This document shows, in pieces, positions 28,538-37,071 of a DNA stretch of 40,996 bases. Location of the stretch: positions 1 through 40,996 of IMG/VR virus record IMGVR_UViG_3300031456_000012. One strand, 5' to 3'. This stretch comes from a virus. Position numbers and translations under genes: made by a program. The notes below the pieces were generated by a model. That model did no database searches. It was not told the origin of the DNA and worked only from the letters and a program-made list of their open reading frames with translations. How positions within the stretch are numbered: the stretch's first letter is position 1; each line of letters opens with the position of its first letter.

Positions 28538-29046
28538 GGCGCACAAACGACGTTGAGATGGTCAACCGCCTGTTGGCCCGCGACTTCCCCGGCTGCGACT
28601 TCACGGAGGTTCTGGCCAACCCGCTGAACGTCTGCCTGGTCGAAGGCGAGAACGGCGCGATCTTCGCATGGCGGGGACCGGGCATTTACGAGATTCACCT
28701 GTTCTACGAGGCGCGGGGCAAAGAGGCGCTCAGACTGTTCGATTCGATGCTGGGAATAATTCACTCGGCATACGGCGCGCGCCTGTTCTGGGCTCTCATT
28801 CCGCTTCCCGATCTTCACGTCCGCATGTTCGCCCGCCTATGCGGTTTTGCTGCCTCAGGGACATTTGAGACGCGGCACGGCGCCAACGAGCTGTTCGTGC
28901 TAGGCTTCGCTCATCTCGGAACGGACGAGGCCGAAGATCGCGACGGGATTGAAGGCATTGAAGATGTTGTCGGCGAAAGTCACATAGCGCGCAAGCCAGC
29001 GCCAACGGAAATATCTCTCAGTCACTCGCGGCTCAGCCATTTTTAG
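28534..29046 (+). CDS. GNAT-like (DUF2824 / P22 gp14-type) protein
   Basis: LVEGENGAIFAWRGPGIYEIHLFYEARGKEALRLFDSML, ARLFWALIPLPDLHVRMFARLCGF and ELFVL match the acetyltransferase-fold phage family that accompanies ejection genes in P22-like phages. The family normally ends near ELFVL. Here about 43 further residues (AHLGTDEAEDRDG...) follow and overlap the minus-strand gene at 28900-29142 by 147 nt, suggesting that its stop was lost when that gene was inserted. GTG 28534 overlaps the previous stop. Confidence 0.75.
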   Translation: MRRTNDVEMVNRLLARDFPGCDFTEVLANPLNVCLVEGENGAIFAWRGPGIYEIHLFYEARGKEALRLFDSMLGIIHSAYGARLFWALIPLPDLHVRMFARLCGFAASGTFETRHGANELFVLGFAHLGTDEAEDRDGIEGIEDVVGESHIARKPAPTEISLSHSRLSHF

Positions 29047-29142
29047 AAACGCCGGGTTCTTGGCGCCTGTCTTCGCGCAAGCGTAGATCGAAGCGAGCGT
29101 CAGTTGCGAATAATAGGTTGTGGTGACCTTCCAGCGCTTCAT
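28900..29142 (-). CDS. Moron candidate B, 80 aa
   Basis: Starts MKRWKVTTTYYSQLTLASIY. Basic and aromatic (ERYFRWRWLARYVTFADNIF), possibly membrane-peripheral. GGGAG lies eight bases before the ATG, and a plausible promoter with extended -10 is upstream at 29168-29196. It runs against late transcription and overlaps the GNAT-like gene. No family recognised. The independent promoter and orientation suggest expression in the prophage. Confidence 0.6.
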   Translation of the reverse strand: MKRWKVTTTYYSQLTLASIYACAKTGAKNPAFLKMAEPRVTERYFRWRWLARYVTFADNIFNAFNPVAIFGLVRSEMSEA

Positions 29143-29167
29143 TTCTAGGCTCCCTCAAGGCCGGCCT

Positions 29168-29196
29168 GAGATAGCATATTCTTCGGAGAATGTCTA
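29168..29196 (-). promoter_or_regulatory. Predicted promoter of moron B
   Basis: On the minus strand: -35 TAGACA (29191-29196), 17-bp spacer, -10 TATCTC (29168-29173) preceded by TGC (extended -10). It shares the TATGCTAT context with the promoter of moron A. Confidence 0.4.
29178..29191 (+). promoter_or_regulatory. Hairpin holding a ribosome binding site
   Basis: ATTCT-TCGG-AGAAT forms a 5-bp hairpin; the ribosome site GGAG of the gene at 29197 spans its loop and 3' stem. It could dampen translation of the first ejection-protein gene. Confidence 0.4.
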
Positions 29197-30054
29197 ATGC
29201 CACCTCTCGCGATAGCAGCAGGCATCGGCGCCGCCGCCTCCATCGGCGGGGCCGTGTTGTCGGCCAAGTCGAACAAGAAGGCCGCGAACACGGCCGCTGC
29301 CGCGCAGACCGCTAACACCAACGCGAACAACGCCCTGACGCGCGAGAATCGCGACTTCCTCGCGGCCCGCCTCGATCCGACCGTTCAGAGCGGCCTGCGC
29401 TCGTCCAACCTCATCGACTCGTTTCTGTTCGGCAACCAACCGCAACCTCCACAAGCATCGGTTCAACCCGCTTCCACAAACCCCCTCATGGGCTATCCAG
29501 GGGGCTTCAATACGCAACCGAACATCTCTGGCGATGGCGGCTACACTTACCCCGGCGAGATGGGGCCGTACAACGTCGGCGACCAGGGGATGGTACAGCC
29601 TCAGGGCGGCGTCACAGCGCCAGGTCCTGGTGGCAGCGGCCTGTCGGGCTGGGATCAGTTCGTCGCATCGCCATACTATCAGGCTCCGCTCAGGGAAGGC
29701 TACAATTCGCTCGGCACCGGCTGGGCGTCGCAAGGGGCTTACCGCTCGGGCGCTGCCACCAAGGGGGCGATAAGGTTCGGCCAGGATTACGGCGCGGGCC
29801 GGATGGACGAGTTCCTGGGCCTTGCCGAGCGACAGGCGGGCAGGGGCTTGGCCGGGGCTTCGGCGCTTGGCGGGGTAACGCAGAACGCCCTGGCGATGAC
29901 GACGCAGAACAACAACAACGCCGCCGATGCGACCTCCAACGCCGCCCTGCTTCGCGGGCAGGCCAGTAACAGCCTCTACGGCAGCATCGGCGGCGCGCTC
30001 GGGACCTTCGCGTCCAGCTTCGCGCCCAATCCGCTCTACGGCTACGGCAAATGA
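29197..30054 (+). CDS. Internal virion / DNA ejection protein, 285 aa
   Basis: N-terminal hydrophobic Ala/Gly segment (LAIAAGIGAAASIGGAVLS), then a Gln/Pro/Gly-rich region and a conserved core PLREGYNSLGTGWASQGAYRSGAATKGAIRFGQDYGAG, typical of podovirus and related DNA-transfer proteins. Such proteins leave the head with the DNA and help to form a channel through the cell envelope. First of four genes that probably share this job. Confidence 0.75.
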   Translation: MPPLAIAAGIGAAASIGGAVLSAKSNKKAANTAAAAQTANTNANNALTRENRDFLAARLDPTVQSGLRSSNLIDSFLFGNQPQPPQASVQPASTNPLMGYPGGFNTQPNISGDGGYTYPGEMGPYNVGDQGMVQPQGGVTAPGPGGSGLSGWDQFVASPYYQAPLREGYNSLGTGWASQGAYRSGAATKGAIRFGQDYGAGRMDEFLGLAERQAGRGLAGASALGGVTQNALAMTTQNNNNAADATSNAALLRGQASNSLYGSIGGALGTFASSFAPNPLYGYGK

Positions 30055-30188
30055 GCGAAATCGAAACCCCCGAAACGCTGCGCCGCCTCATCAAGGCGCG
30101 CGAGGGCAAATACGGCTCGGCCTCCAACGTCGCCGAACTCAAGGCTCGGCTCGCCGCGCTGGAAGCCAATTCGGAGGAGAACCGATGA
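30051..30188 (+). CDS. Small helical protein, 45 aa
   Basis: A short gene linked on both sides by ATGA overlaps. The product (MSEIETPETLRRLIKAREGK, then NVAELKARLAALEANSEENR) is a charged two-helix protein, perhaps a chaperone or linker for the ejection proteins. No family recognised. Confidence 0.7.
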   Translation: MSEIETPETLRRLIKAREGKYGSASNVAELKARLAALEANSEENR

Positions 30189-30835
30189 GCGTTCTTTGGG
30201 GCCTTGGCCAGCAGCAGCCGGGGAGCGACTTCGGCTCACGCTACCAGCAATCATATGACGCGGGCATTCAGCGCGCGGACCAACAGGCTTTGCGCGGATT
30301 CCAGCAGGAGGACCGCGACCTGCGCCAGCAGCAGGCGAAGCAGCAACAGGGCCAGCAAATCACGGAGCGCCAGCGCGAGGAAATCAGGATCGGCGCACGC
30401 ATTGTCCGCCAGATCAATCCGCAGGACGAAGCGAGTTGGCAGCGGGCGCGGGCCTTGGCGCAGCAAGCCGGCGTTGATCTGACCGACGTTCCCGCCACGT
30501 TCGATCCGGCCTATCGCGACCAGCTTCTGGCCGCTGGGCACGCTTTGGAGGATCAGCAGGCCCCCTACACCTTGGGCGAAGGCGATGTGCGGTACGATGC
30601 AAACAACCAGGTCATTGGCCGTGGCGGCCCTCCGCGCCCCCGTTACATCCCCGTCCCGCCCGGCGGCAGGCTGGTCCTCGACCCGTCCTCCACCCCTCCC
30701 GAGCGGGCTCAACAGCAGCCGCAGACGGCAACCAATCCGCAAACCGGCGAGCGCGTTCAGTTGAATCCGCAGACCGGCCAATGGGAACCAGTCCAGGGAG
30801 GTGCGGGGCCGCAAGCCCCGCGTCCATTTCCGTAG
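30185..30835 (+). CDS. Putative internal virion protein, 216 aa
   Basis: Gln-rich coiled-coil region (FQQEDRDLRQQQAKQQQGQQ at about 30-50), a helical middle and a Pro/Gln-rich tail with a repeat (NPQTGERVQLNPQTGQWEP). Its position among ejection protein genes suggests an internal or ejected virion component. ATG 30185 overlaps the stop of the 45-aa gene. Confidence 0.7.
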   Translation: MSVLWGLGQQQPGSDFGSRYQQSYDAGIQRADQQALRGFQQEDRDLRQQQAKQQQGQQITERQREEIRIGARIVRQINPQDEASWQRARALAQQAGVDLTDVPATFDPAYRDQLLAAGHALEDQQAPYTLGEGDVRYDANNQVIGRGGPPRPRYIPVPPGGRLVLDPSSTPPERAQQQPQTATNPQTGERVQLNPQTGQWEPVQGGAGPQAPRPFP

Positions 30836-31166
30836 TGGCGGCGCCCGCAACAATCCGGGGGCTCTGAGGGTGCCCGGCTCAACGAGTTTCCAAAGCTTCA
30901 GCTCTCCCGCCGCAGGGGTGGCAGCGCAGGAATCGCTCCTGCGGCGTCGCTATCTCGCTCGTGGAAATACGGTGCGGGGTGTGGTCGAGCGGTACGCGCC
31001 AAGGCAGTCCAGAGGCGGCGACAATACGGATGCTCAGGTGAACAATTATATCGCCCATGTCGCCCGCAGGTTGGGCATTTCGCCGGATCAGCCGATCGGC
31101 CAGCAGGATACCGAGCGACTGGCCGCTGCCATGCGCGAGTTTGAGAATGTCGGGGGGAGACGGTAA
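30801..31166 (+). CDS. Virion-associated lysozyme-like protein, about 120 aa
   Basis: ARNNPGALRVPGSTSFQSFSS, ESLLRRRYLARG, VVERYAPRQSRGGDN and YIAHVARRLG form the fold signature of phage structural proteins with a muramidase-like domain that open the cell wall during DNA entry. It is the only peptidoglycan-active candidate that I recognise in the genome. The start is uncertain: GTG 30801 overlaps the previous gene by 35 nt and no better codon is in frame. A catalytic Glu cannot be assigned with confidence. Confidence 0.65.
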   Translation: MRGRKPRVHFRSGGARNNPGALRVPGSTSFQSFSSPAAGVAAQESLLRRRYLARGNTVRGVVERYAPRQSRGGDNTDAQVNNYIAHVARRLGISPDQPIGQQDTERLAAAMREFENVGGRR

Positions 31167-31167
31167 A

Positions 31168-33975
31168 ATGGCGCAACCCCCTCCCGGTTTCGTGCTCGAC
31201 GCAGCGCCTGGCCCGCAACCCGTCCCGCGCGTCATCGAAGGTCCGCCGCGCGAACCCGCGCCGCGTTATCCTGACGAAGCGCAAGCCATAGCTCTACGCA
31301 ACGCGCGGTCGGAGCAGGAAATCGCCATGGGACCCGCGCAGGCGCGCCGGGCGGAAGCGGATGCTCGCAGGGCCGAACTTGCGACCGCTGCCGCCGAGCG
31401 AACGTCTGGGGCCTATCCTCAGTCGGCGCTGGACGCCTTTGATCGGGCCATCAGCAGCATTGACCGCTTGGGCAACCATCCCGGCTTCAGAGGGGCAGTG
31501 GGGAGCCTGTCTTTCAACCCCAGCGACATCGCCGCCGGCCAAATCCCGTTCGGCACGGTGGTTAGCGAAACTGGCGCGGCTCCCGGATCGCCGGCTCGCG
31601 ACTTCGCCGAACAACTGGAGGCCCTGAAGGCTCAGGTCTTTCTCCCCATGGTCCAGTCCATGCGGGGGATGGGCGCGCTCTCCAACATGGAAGGCCAACG
31701 CCTCACCGATGCTATCGGGGCAATGAACCCCAACATGAGCGAGCAGGGCTTTCGCGAGTCGCTTGCGCGCATCCGTGAAGACCTGCTTCGTTATCGCGCT
31801 CGCGGTGCGCCGGCCGTCAGCCCAGAGCAGACGCAAGTCGCTCGCGATGCAACCGCGCCGGTCCAGGCAGGCGTCGCTGCCGCCCGCGACTCCATGGACG
31901 GGCGCCCCCCGGCTCCGCGTCAGCCGCCCGGCACGACGCTGGAGTTCGGCAGGTCCCCCGACACCGCGCCGCCCGGGGCAAGCGACTTCCAGCGCGATTT
32001 GCAGGCGGCCATCAACTCCGGCGCCTTCCGTACCCCGGAAGACATTATCAATTTCGGCCAAGGGCGGGGCTTCAACATCGACCGCGCTCAGGCAGAGAGG
32101 GCTATTCAGGCTCGCGGGCGCGGCGTGGACGTTGGTGTGCAGGAGCCGGAGTACCAGGCACCAGACATTTCGGACGCGCGAGGCGGCGGCAGCACCCGGT
32201 TTAGCTTGGGCATGTTCGATCAGCCTTTAATCAGCGTGGACACCGGCCAAATCGACGCCGCAGCTCGCGGTGCTGCGGATACCGTGTCGGTCGGGCTTTC
32301 GGACAGGATGTCCGCAGCCGGGAACACGCTGTTCAACGGCGGCACCTATGACGACAACCTGCGCCGCGAGTTCGCGATCACGGATTATGACTCGGAAAAC
32401 AATTTCGGCTCGCGCACGGCGGGGCAGCTTGCCGGGGCTTTGGCGCTTCCTGGCGGCGCTGTGTCCGGCCTTGGGCGGCAAGCTGCGGTTGGTGGGGGGT
32501 ATGGCGCTCTCTACGGCTTCAATGCTGGGCGGGGGTCCATCGGCGACCGCGCGGAGAATGCGTTGCTGGGCGGCGCCATTGGCGCGCTTGTCCCGCCCGC
32601 GTTTGAAGGCGCGCGGCGGGGAACGAGCGCCTTGTTCGGCCGCAGCGGCGGGTCCGCAGAAACAATGGCGGCGGCCACCAGGCAGGGCATTGATCTCCTT
32701 CCCGCCGACGTTGGGGGGCCGATGACGAGGCGGCTGACTGCCGGCGGCGCTCAACTGCCCTTCGCGGCGGGGCCGATCGTTCGCGGCGCCCAGCGCACAA
32801 ACGCCCAGGCGGGAGCCGCGCGGGACCGCGTTGCGGCGGGGGCGCTGGAGCCAGAAGGCGCGGGAGAAGCCGCAATCCAGGGCTCAAGAGATTTTATCAG
32901 GCGGACAAGTGGGCGGGGATCGCAGCTTTACACGCGAGCCGAAGAAGCGGCCGGCGATGCTCGTATAACGCCTGTCCGGGCCTGGGACGTGCTGGACCGC
33001 AATATCGCCGAACTCGCCGACACGCCGGGCGGGGCGGAAGGCCTTTCCACCCTCCAGACGCTGCGCCAAGAATTGACCGGCGAGTTCAGCGTTTCAGGGA
33101 TGCGCCGGATGCGCTCCACTCTGCGCGATCATTTCATCAAGGGCGGTCTGCGCGGCAGCGATCTAGAGCGGCGCGTTGGGCAGGTGATCGACGCTGCCAG
33201 CGAAGACGTTGTAAACGGCCTGAGAGCGCAGGGCAGGGGCCAGGCCGCGAGGGCATACGGCGAGGCCGACCGTTACTGGCGCAACCGCCTCCGCACCATC
33301 GACAATGTTCTTGAGCCCATCATCGGCGCCCAAGCCGGCCGTTCAGGCGAAGAGGTCGTCCAGGCGATCCAGCGCGTGGCAAGGGGCAACGCGCAGCGCC
33401 TGTCACAGTTCATTCGAGCCCTTCCCGAAGACGAGGCGGAAACCGTGCGCGCGACCCTGATTTCACAACTCGGAAGGCCGAGCGCAGGCACCGACACGGG
33501 GCAGACGTTTTCGCTCAACCAGTTTCTCACCAGTTGGAACCAAATGACCCCGCGAGCCCGGCAGGTTCTGTTCAATGGCCCGTCGCGGAGCGCGCTAGAG
33601 GATTTGGCGACTGTCGCTCGCGGCGCCCGTCAATCTGCGGCCTATGCCAATCGGTCGAACACTGGCGGGGCGGGCAATGTGGCGTCCATGCTAACCGGCT
33701 TCGGCACGTCCGGTATATCCATTCCGCTTGAGATGATTAGCGGCAGGCTTCTAGCGTCCCCCCGCTTTGCCAGATGGCTGGCGGGCGTGCCGCGAGGTGA
33801 TAATCCGCAACTACATATCAGCCGCCTGAGCGCTGTCGCAACCAGGAGCCCTGCCATCGCTCAAGAGGTGCTTGGCCTCCAACGGGCACTCTTGAGCGCA
33901 GTGAATGACAATGCATCGGTGATCTCGCGGAGTGCGGCGTCAGGTGGCGGGGCCGATGCCAACCGCGATCAGTAG
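31168..33975 (+). CDS. Large internal virion / ejection protein, 935 aa
   Basis: Pro-rich N-terminus, then mostly helical, with Gly/Ala-rich amphipathic stretches near 430-480 (AGQLAGALALPGGAVSGLG, YGALYGFNAGRGSIG) like those of membrane-penetrating ejection proteins. The C-terminal third is helical (LRTIDNVLEPIIGAQAGRSG...). No enzyme motif recognised. Size and position match the largest DNA-transfer protein of P22- and T7-like phages. GGGGAGA precedes ATG 31168. Its 3' end overlaps a small minus-strand gene by 36 nt. Confidence 0.75.
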   Translation: MAQPPPGFVLDAAPGPQPVPRVIEGPPREPAPRYPDEAQAIALRNARSEQEIAMGPAQARRAEADARRAELATAAAERTSGAYPQSALDAFDRAISSIDRLGNHPGFRGAVGSLSFNPSDIAAGQIPFGTVVSETGAAPGSPARDFAEQLEALKAQVFLPMVQSMRGMGALSNMEGQRLTDAIGAMNPNMSEQGFRESLARIREDLLRYRARGAPAVSPEQTQVARDATAPVQAGVAAARDSMDGRPPAPRQPPGTTLEFGRSPDTAPPGASDFQRDLQAAINSGAFRTPEDIINFGQGRGFNIDRAQAERAIQARGRGVDVGVQEPEYQAPDISDARGGGSTRFSLGMFDQPLISVDTGQIDAAARGAADTVSVGLSDRMSAAGNTLFNGGTYDDNLRREFAITDYDSENNFGSRTAGQLAGALALPGGAVSGLGRQAAVGGGYGALYGFNAGRGSIGDRAENALLGGAIGALVPPAFEGARRGTSALFGRSGGSAETMAAATRQGIDLLPADVGGPMTRRLTAGGAQLPFAAGPIVRGAQRTNAQAGAARDRVAAGALEPEGAGEAAIQGSRDFIRRTSGRGSQLYTRAEEAAGDARITPVRAWDVLDRNIAELADTPGGAEGLSTLQTLRQELTGEFSVSGMRRMRSTLRDHFIKGGLRGSDLERRVGQVIDAASEDVVNGLRAQGRGQAARAYGEADRYWRNRLRTIDNVLEPIIGAQAGRSGEEVVQAIQRVARGNAQRLSQFIRALPEDEAETVRATLISQLGRPSAGTDTGQTFSLNQFLTSWNQMTPRARQVLFNGPSRSALEDLATVARGARQSAAYANRSNTGGAGNVASMLTGFGTSGISIPLEMISGRLLASPRFARWLAGVPRGDNPQLHISRLSAVATRSPAIAQEVLGLQRALLSAVNDNASVISRSAASGGGADANRDQ

Positions 33976-34065
33976 GATGAGGAGGCCACAAATAGCCGTC
34001 CGAAACCGTCTCGGCGTTAGGAGCCAAACAGCCGCCGCGAAGGCCAAAAGATGCCATACTTTCAA
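33940..34065 (-). CDS. Moron C2, small two-helix membrane peptide, 41 aa
   Basis: Runs from TTG 34065 to TGA 33940. The product has two hydrophobic stretches, HLLAFAAAVWLL and AICGLLILLIAVGIG, separated by TPRRFRT, a small hairpin membrane protein. The TTG overlaps the stop of the secreted-protein gene (TTGA), the same 4-nt coupling seen elsewhere. It may be the inner-membrane partner of moron C1. A TTG start makes this tentative. Confidence 0.5.
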   Translation of the reverse strand: MKVWHLLAFAAAVWLLTPRRFRTAICGLLILLIAVGIGPAT

Positions 34066-34439
34066 GGGGCCGAGCTGGGCGTGCGATCCCGATACCGAAT
34101 TGCCATTCCCTCGGCCCCCATGCCGCCCCAGCTCATCGCCGAAGTGGACCGAGCTGTATAACGGACGCGCACTACCGCATCGGCTCCCAAAGCCCTCGCG
34201 GCCCTAGTCAGGCGGATGTTGACCGTTTCGCGCGTCGGCTGCCTGTCAAAGAACGTTCCTCTGCCACGATTCGCGGAGACCATGCCAAGCTCCGCGTATG
34301 GCCGATCCGCAATGTCGCCCTCTGTGATGATAAAGCCATCTATGTTCGACGTGTAGGGTGGAGCGGCAACTATGGTTTGCGCGTCCGCTACCACGGCCGA
34401 GAGGCACAACATTAGCGGGGCGAGCAAAAGTCGTCTCAC
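34062..34439 (-). CDS. Moron C1, secreted YbjQ-like protein, 125 aa
   Basis: From GTG 34439 the N-terminus is a clean signal peptide (MRRLLLAPLMLCLSAVVADAQ, cleavage after ADA). The mature part, FIITEGDIADRPYAELGMVSA, then LTRAARALGADAVVRVRY, resembles the YbjQ/UPF0145 heavy-metal-binding fold. It lies against the late genes between the large ejection protein and the tailspike. Likely a lysogenic-conversion gene altering the host envelope; the exact effect is unknown. TTG 34457 is a less likely start. Confidence 0.75.
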   Translation of the reverse strand: MRRLLLAPLMLCLSAVVADAQTIVAAPPYTSNIDGFIITEGDIADRPYAELGMVSANRGRGTFFDRQPTRETVNIRLTRAARALGADAVVRVRYTARSTSAMSWGGMGAEGMAIRYRDRTPSSAP

Positions 34440-34445
34440 TCGACC

Positions 34446-34474
34446 TGAATAACCCAAATCCCCCGCCCTTCCAA
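34446..34474 (-). promoter_or_regulatory. Predicted promoter of morons C1-C2
   Basis: On the minus strand: -35 TTGGAA (34469-34474), 17-bp spacer, -10 TATTCA (34446-34451). Six bases separate the -10 from GTG 34439, so a leaderless message is predicted. Confidence 0.4.
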
Positions 34475-34512
34475 GCCGCCTTCACCGGGTGGCCTTTTTC
34501 GCTGGAGCCGCC

Positions 34513-36420
34513 ATGAGTCAGATCGGCCTTATCCCGTTCTATCGAGCGATAGACACCAATGGGAACATCCTGGCATCGGCTAGGCTTTACACATTCGCCA
34601 CCGGGACAACGACGCCCCAGGCCGCCTACACCACGGACGCGCTCAGCGTGTCCCACGGTGCCTATGTACAGGCGGACGCGAACGGGCTGTTTCCGGCCTT
34701 CTATCTCGATCCGACGAAGACCTATCGCTACCAGCTTCGCGTCTCGCCCTACTCCGCCGCTGTGTCGGGCTGCGACTTCGATCCGGTCAACCCGCTGACC
34801 TCTTCGTCCATTTCGTTCCTACAGGCGGGAACGGGGGCCGACACCCGCACCGCCCAAGCCAAGCTGCGCGACATCGTCAACGCGGCCGACTACGGCTTCG
34901 CGGAGGCGGGAACGGGTGCGGCCAATGCCTCGAATCTCGGCGAGGCGATCACCTATCTGTCGGGCGGCGGGCAAATCAATCTCAGCCCCGGCACGTTCAC
35001 GCTCAACCCTACCACCATGGCCTCCGATATCACGGTCCAAGGTGCCGGGATGGAGGCGACGATCATCGTTCAGGGGACGACCGCCGCCGGTTATGGGGTG
35101 TTCTACGCCTTCTCTGGCAGCTCCACGACCTATGTCGAGAATCTGACCTTCCGCGATTTCACCATCAAATCGACGGTCGGGACATTTTCCGAGTTCATCT
35201 ATCTCATGTCGCTGACGGGCGTCCGCAACCTGCTGATCGAGCGCGTGCGCTTTCAGGGATTCCAGGGCGATGGCCTCTATCTCGGGGGCGAGGTCGGGGG
35301 CTCCGATCTCACCAACTCGGCCAACTTCCGCCACAACGTCAACGTCACCGTGCGCGACTGCATTTTCGACGGGGTGAACAACGAAAACCGGCAGGGGATC
35401 ACCGTCGTCGATGCGGACGGCCTGCTGATCGACAATTGCCATTTTTTCGACTGCACCAAGTCCACCATGCCCGGCGCGATCGACTTCGAGCCGAACGCCT
35501 ACGCCTATTACGTCATGAGGAACTGCACGGTCTCGAACTGCACGTTCACGCGCGTGGGAGGGGACGCGGGGATTATCTCGATCACCGTCCCGGCGGCCCT
35601 GACAACGATTCCAACAGGCTTCCGCTTCATCAACAATCGGACGATGGGCAACACGGCTTCGGCTTCGGATTACTACTTCAATTTCGCCCGCACGTTCAGC
35701 GCCACGGACACCAACACCAATATCCTGATTCAGGGGCATCGCGGCACTACCGGCGTAAAGCCGTTCAACACGACCGCGACCAAGGGCGTGTGGATCAGGA
35801 ACAGCCACTGGACCGGCTACACCACGGCGGCCTTGTCCGGCTTCGACGGCGCGACGGACCTCATTCGGGATGGCGGAATCGAGGGTTGCCAGTTCATCCT
35901 GTGCGGCACCAACACAAACGAATCCGGTCTCATCATCGGCAAGGCCAATGGGTTCACCGTTCGCAACGTCACGTTCGACCGCTGCGGCTATGCCAACGCC
36001 TCCTATTCGCCGATCCTGTTCCTGACCGGATGCACCTCAGACCGCGTCACGCTGGAGAGCATAGAGGTCATCGGCGCCACCAACCAGGTTGCGGCCATTA
36101 TCGCCGCCGGCCACACCTTCACGTCAGCCAATAACCGAGCCCGGAATAACGTCTTCGGCTCGCTGACCAGCGCCTTCACCAGCGCCGACCAAATCGGCAC
36201 CGCAGTCCTCGTTGCCGGCGTCATCGCCGTCACCGCCCCCGGCGTGGCCGCGACAACCCGCATTTTCGTCCAGCGCAACACGGATGGCGGCACTATCGGC
36301 TCCAGTTATTCGATCACGCGCTCGGCCGGAACCTCGTTCACGATCACCGCGAAGAAGAGCGACGGCACGACCGAGACCTCCGACACGTCTACGATGGCTT
36401 ACCAGATGGTGCCCGCATAG
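34513..36420 (+). CDS. Tailspike / beta-helix receptor-binding protein
   Basis: 635 aa. The N-terminal 110 residues (IGLIPFYRAIDTNGNILASARLYTFATGTTTPQAAYTT) form a head-binding domain seen in many tail proteins. From about 150 on, the right-handed beta-helix pattern is evident (INLSPGTFTLN, ITVQGAGMEATIIVQG, repeated NxT/NC turns). Such proteins bind and often depolymerise surface polysaccharide. GGAG lies 5 bases before ATG 34513; the frame to 34489 is not needed. Confidence 0.85.
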   Translation: MSQIGLIPFYRAIDTNGNILASARLYTFATGTTTPQAAYTTDALSVSHGAYVQADANGLFPAFYLDPTKTYRYQLRVSPYSAAVSGCDFDPVNPLTSSSISFLQAGTGADTRTAQAKLRDIVNAADYGFAEAGTGAANASNLGEAITYLSGGGQINLSPGTFTLNPTTMASDITVQGAGMEATIIVQGTTAAGYGVFYAFSGSSTTYVENLTFRDFTIKSTVGTFSEFIYLMSLTGVRNLLIERVRFQGFQGDGLYLGGEVGGSDLTNSANFRHNVNVTVRDCIFDGVNNENRQGITVVDADGLLIDNCHFFDCTKSTMPGAIDFEPNAYAYYVMRNCTVSNCTFTRVGGDAGIISITVPAALTTIPTGFRFINNRTMGNTASASDYYFNFARTFSATDTNTNILIQGHRGTTGVKPFNTTATKGVWIRNSHWTGYTTAALSGFDGATDLIRDGGIEGCQFILCGTNTNESGLIIGKANGFTVRNVTFDRCGYANASYSPILFLTGCTSDRVTLESIEVIGATNQVAAIIAAGHTFTSANNRARNNVFGSLTSAFTSADQIGTAVLVAGVIAVTAPGVAATTRIFVQRNTDGGTIGSSYSITRSAGTSFTITAKKSDGTTETSDTSTMAYQMVPA

Positions 36421-36454
36421 GGTATGCAAAGGCCCTCTAGGAAGGAGAACGACC

Positions 36455-36607
36455 ATGATCGACGAGAAGCACCCGCATCCCGGCCATCCCGAGGTCACGA
36501 CCGGCAAGCCCATCGACGTGCAGCCGCTGGACGATACCGGCGTCCCGCCGCCCCCGCCCGTTCCACCCCCGCCTCCCACTCCGCCCGGCATCAACGAGGG
36601 CGGCTGA
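36455..36607 (+). CDS. Small polyproline protein, 50 aa
   Basis: Begins MIDEKHPHPGHPEVTTGKPI and ends with a run of prolines (VPPPPPVPPPPPTPPG), then INEGG. AAGGAG precedes ATG 36455, and the stop forms TGATG with the next gene. A low-complexity linker-like protein at the start of the lysis cassette; role unknown. Confidence 0.7.
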   Translation: MIDEKHPHPGHPEVTTGKPIDVQPLDDTGVPPPPPVPPPPPTPPGINEGG

Positions 36608-37071
36608 TGACGATCTACGCTTCCCTTCAGCTCGGATACTGGATCGCGCTTGCCGCGTTGACCACCTGTGTCCTGCTGAAGGGAAGCGGACCTATGAAAC
36701 GAACCGTCGCAACGATTTTCGCCGTCATGCTCATTCAATGGGCGATAGACGGATGGTGGCCGAGCGTCGAATGGGCGGCGATGATGATCGCGGTCGATAC
36801 GCTCGCCTGCGTCATAATCACCTGGCACCCGGCCGGGAGATGGCAGGCGATCACCGGCCTATCCTATATCCTCCAGATCGGCGTTCATCTTGGGCGCATA
36901 TTTAATGGGGACAACGCCGATGTAATAAGTTATTGGTGGGGGCTCTCTACTCTGGCAATACTACAATTGCTGTTGCTTGGGGGTTGGTGGCTTCATGGGC
37001 TGGGTCTCCATTTTGGCAGGGGCGGCAGTAATAAGGCTGTTGCTCAAGCGCGTAATCCGGGCGTGGACTAG
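36607..37071 (+). CDS. Multi-pass membrane protein, 154 aa
   Basis: About five hydrophobic segments: YWIALAALTTCVLL, TVATIFAVMLIQWAI, AAMMIAVDTLACVIIT, ITGLSYILQIGVHL and LSTLAILQLLLLGGWWL. Lies at the head of a run of membrane proteins, so a holin-like or membrane-remodelling role in lysis is plausible. Five segments is more than known holin classes (one to three). ATG 36607 overlaps the previous stop. Confidence 0.75.
   Translation: MTIYASLQLGYWIALAALTTCVLLKGSGPMKRTVATIFAVMLIQWAIDGWWPSVEWAAMMIAVDTLACVIITWHPAGRWQAITGLSYILQIGVHLGRIFNGDNADVISYWWGLSTLAILQLLLLGGWWLHGLGLHFGRGGSNKAVAQARNPGVD

Noticed and set aside
33818-34057. 79-aa minus-strand frame near the end of the large ejection protein
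   Set aside because: The neighbouring frame (33940-34065) gives a coherent two-helix membrane peptide with coupled start; the 79-aa frame is Arg/His-rich and overlaps the plus gene more deeply.
34819-35808. 329-aa minus-strand frame inside the tailspike gene
   Set aside because: Antisense to a well-supported beta-helix protein; high Arg/Gly content and no context.
36212-36607. 131-aa frame leading into the polyproline protein
   Set aside because: The upstream part overlaps the tailspike out of frame; AAGGAG before ATG 36455 defines the short gene.
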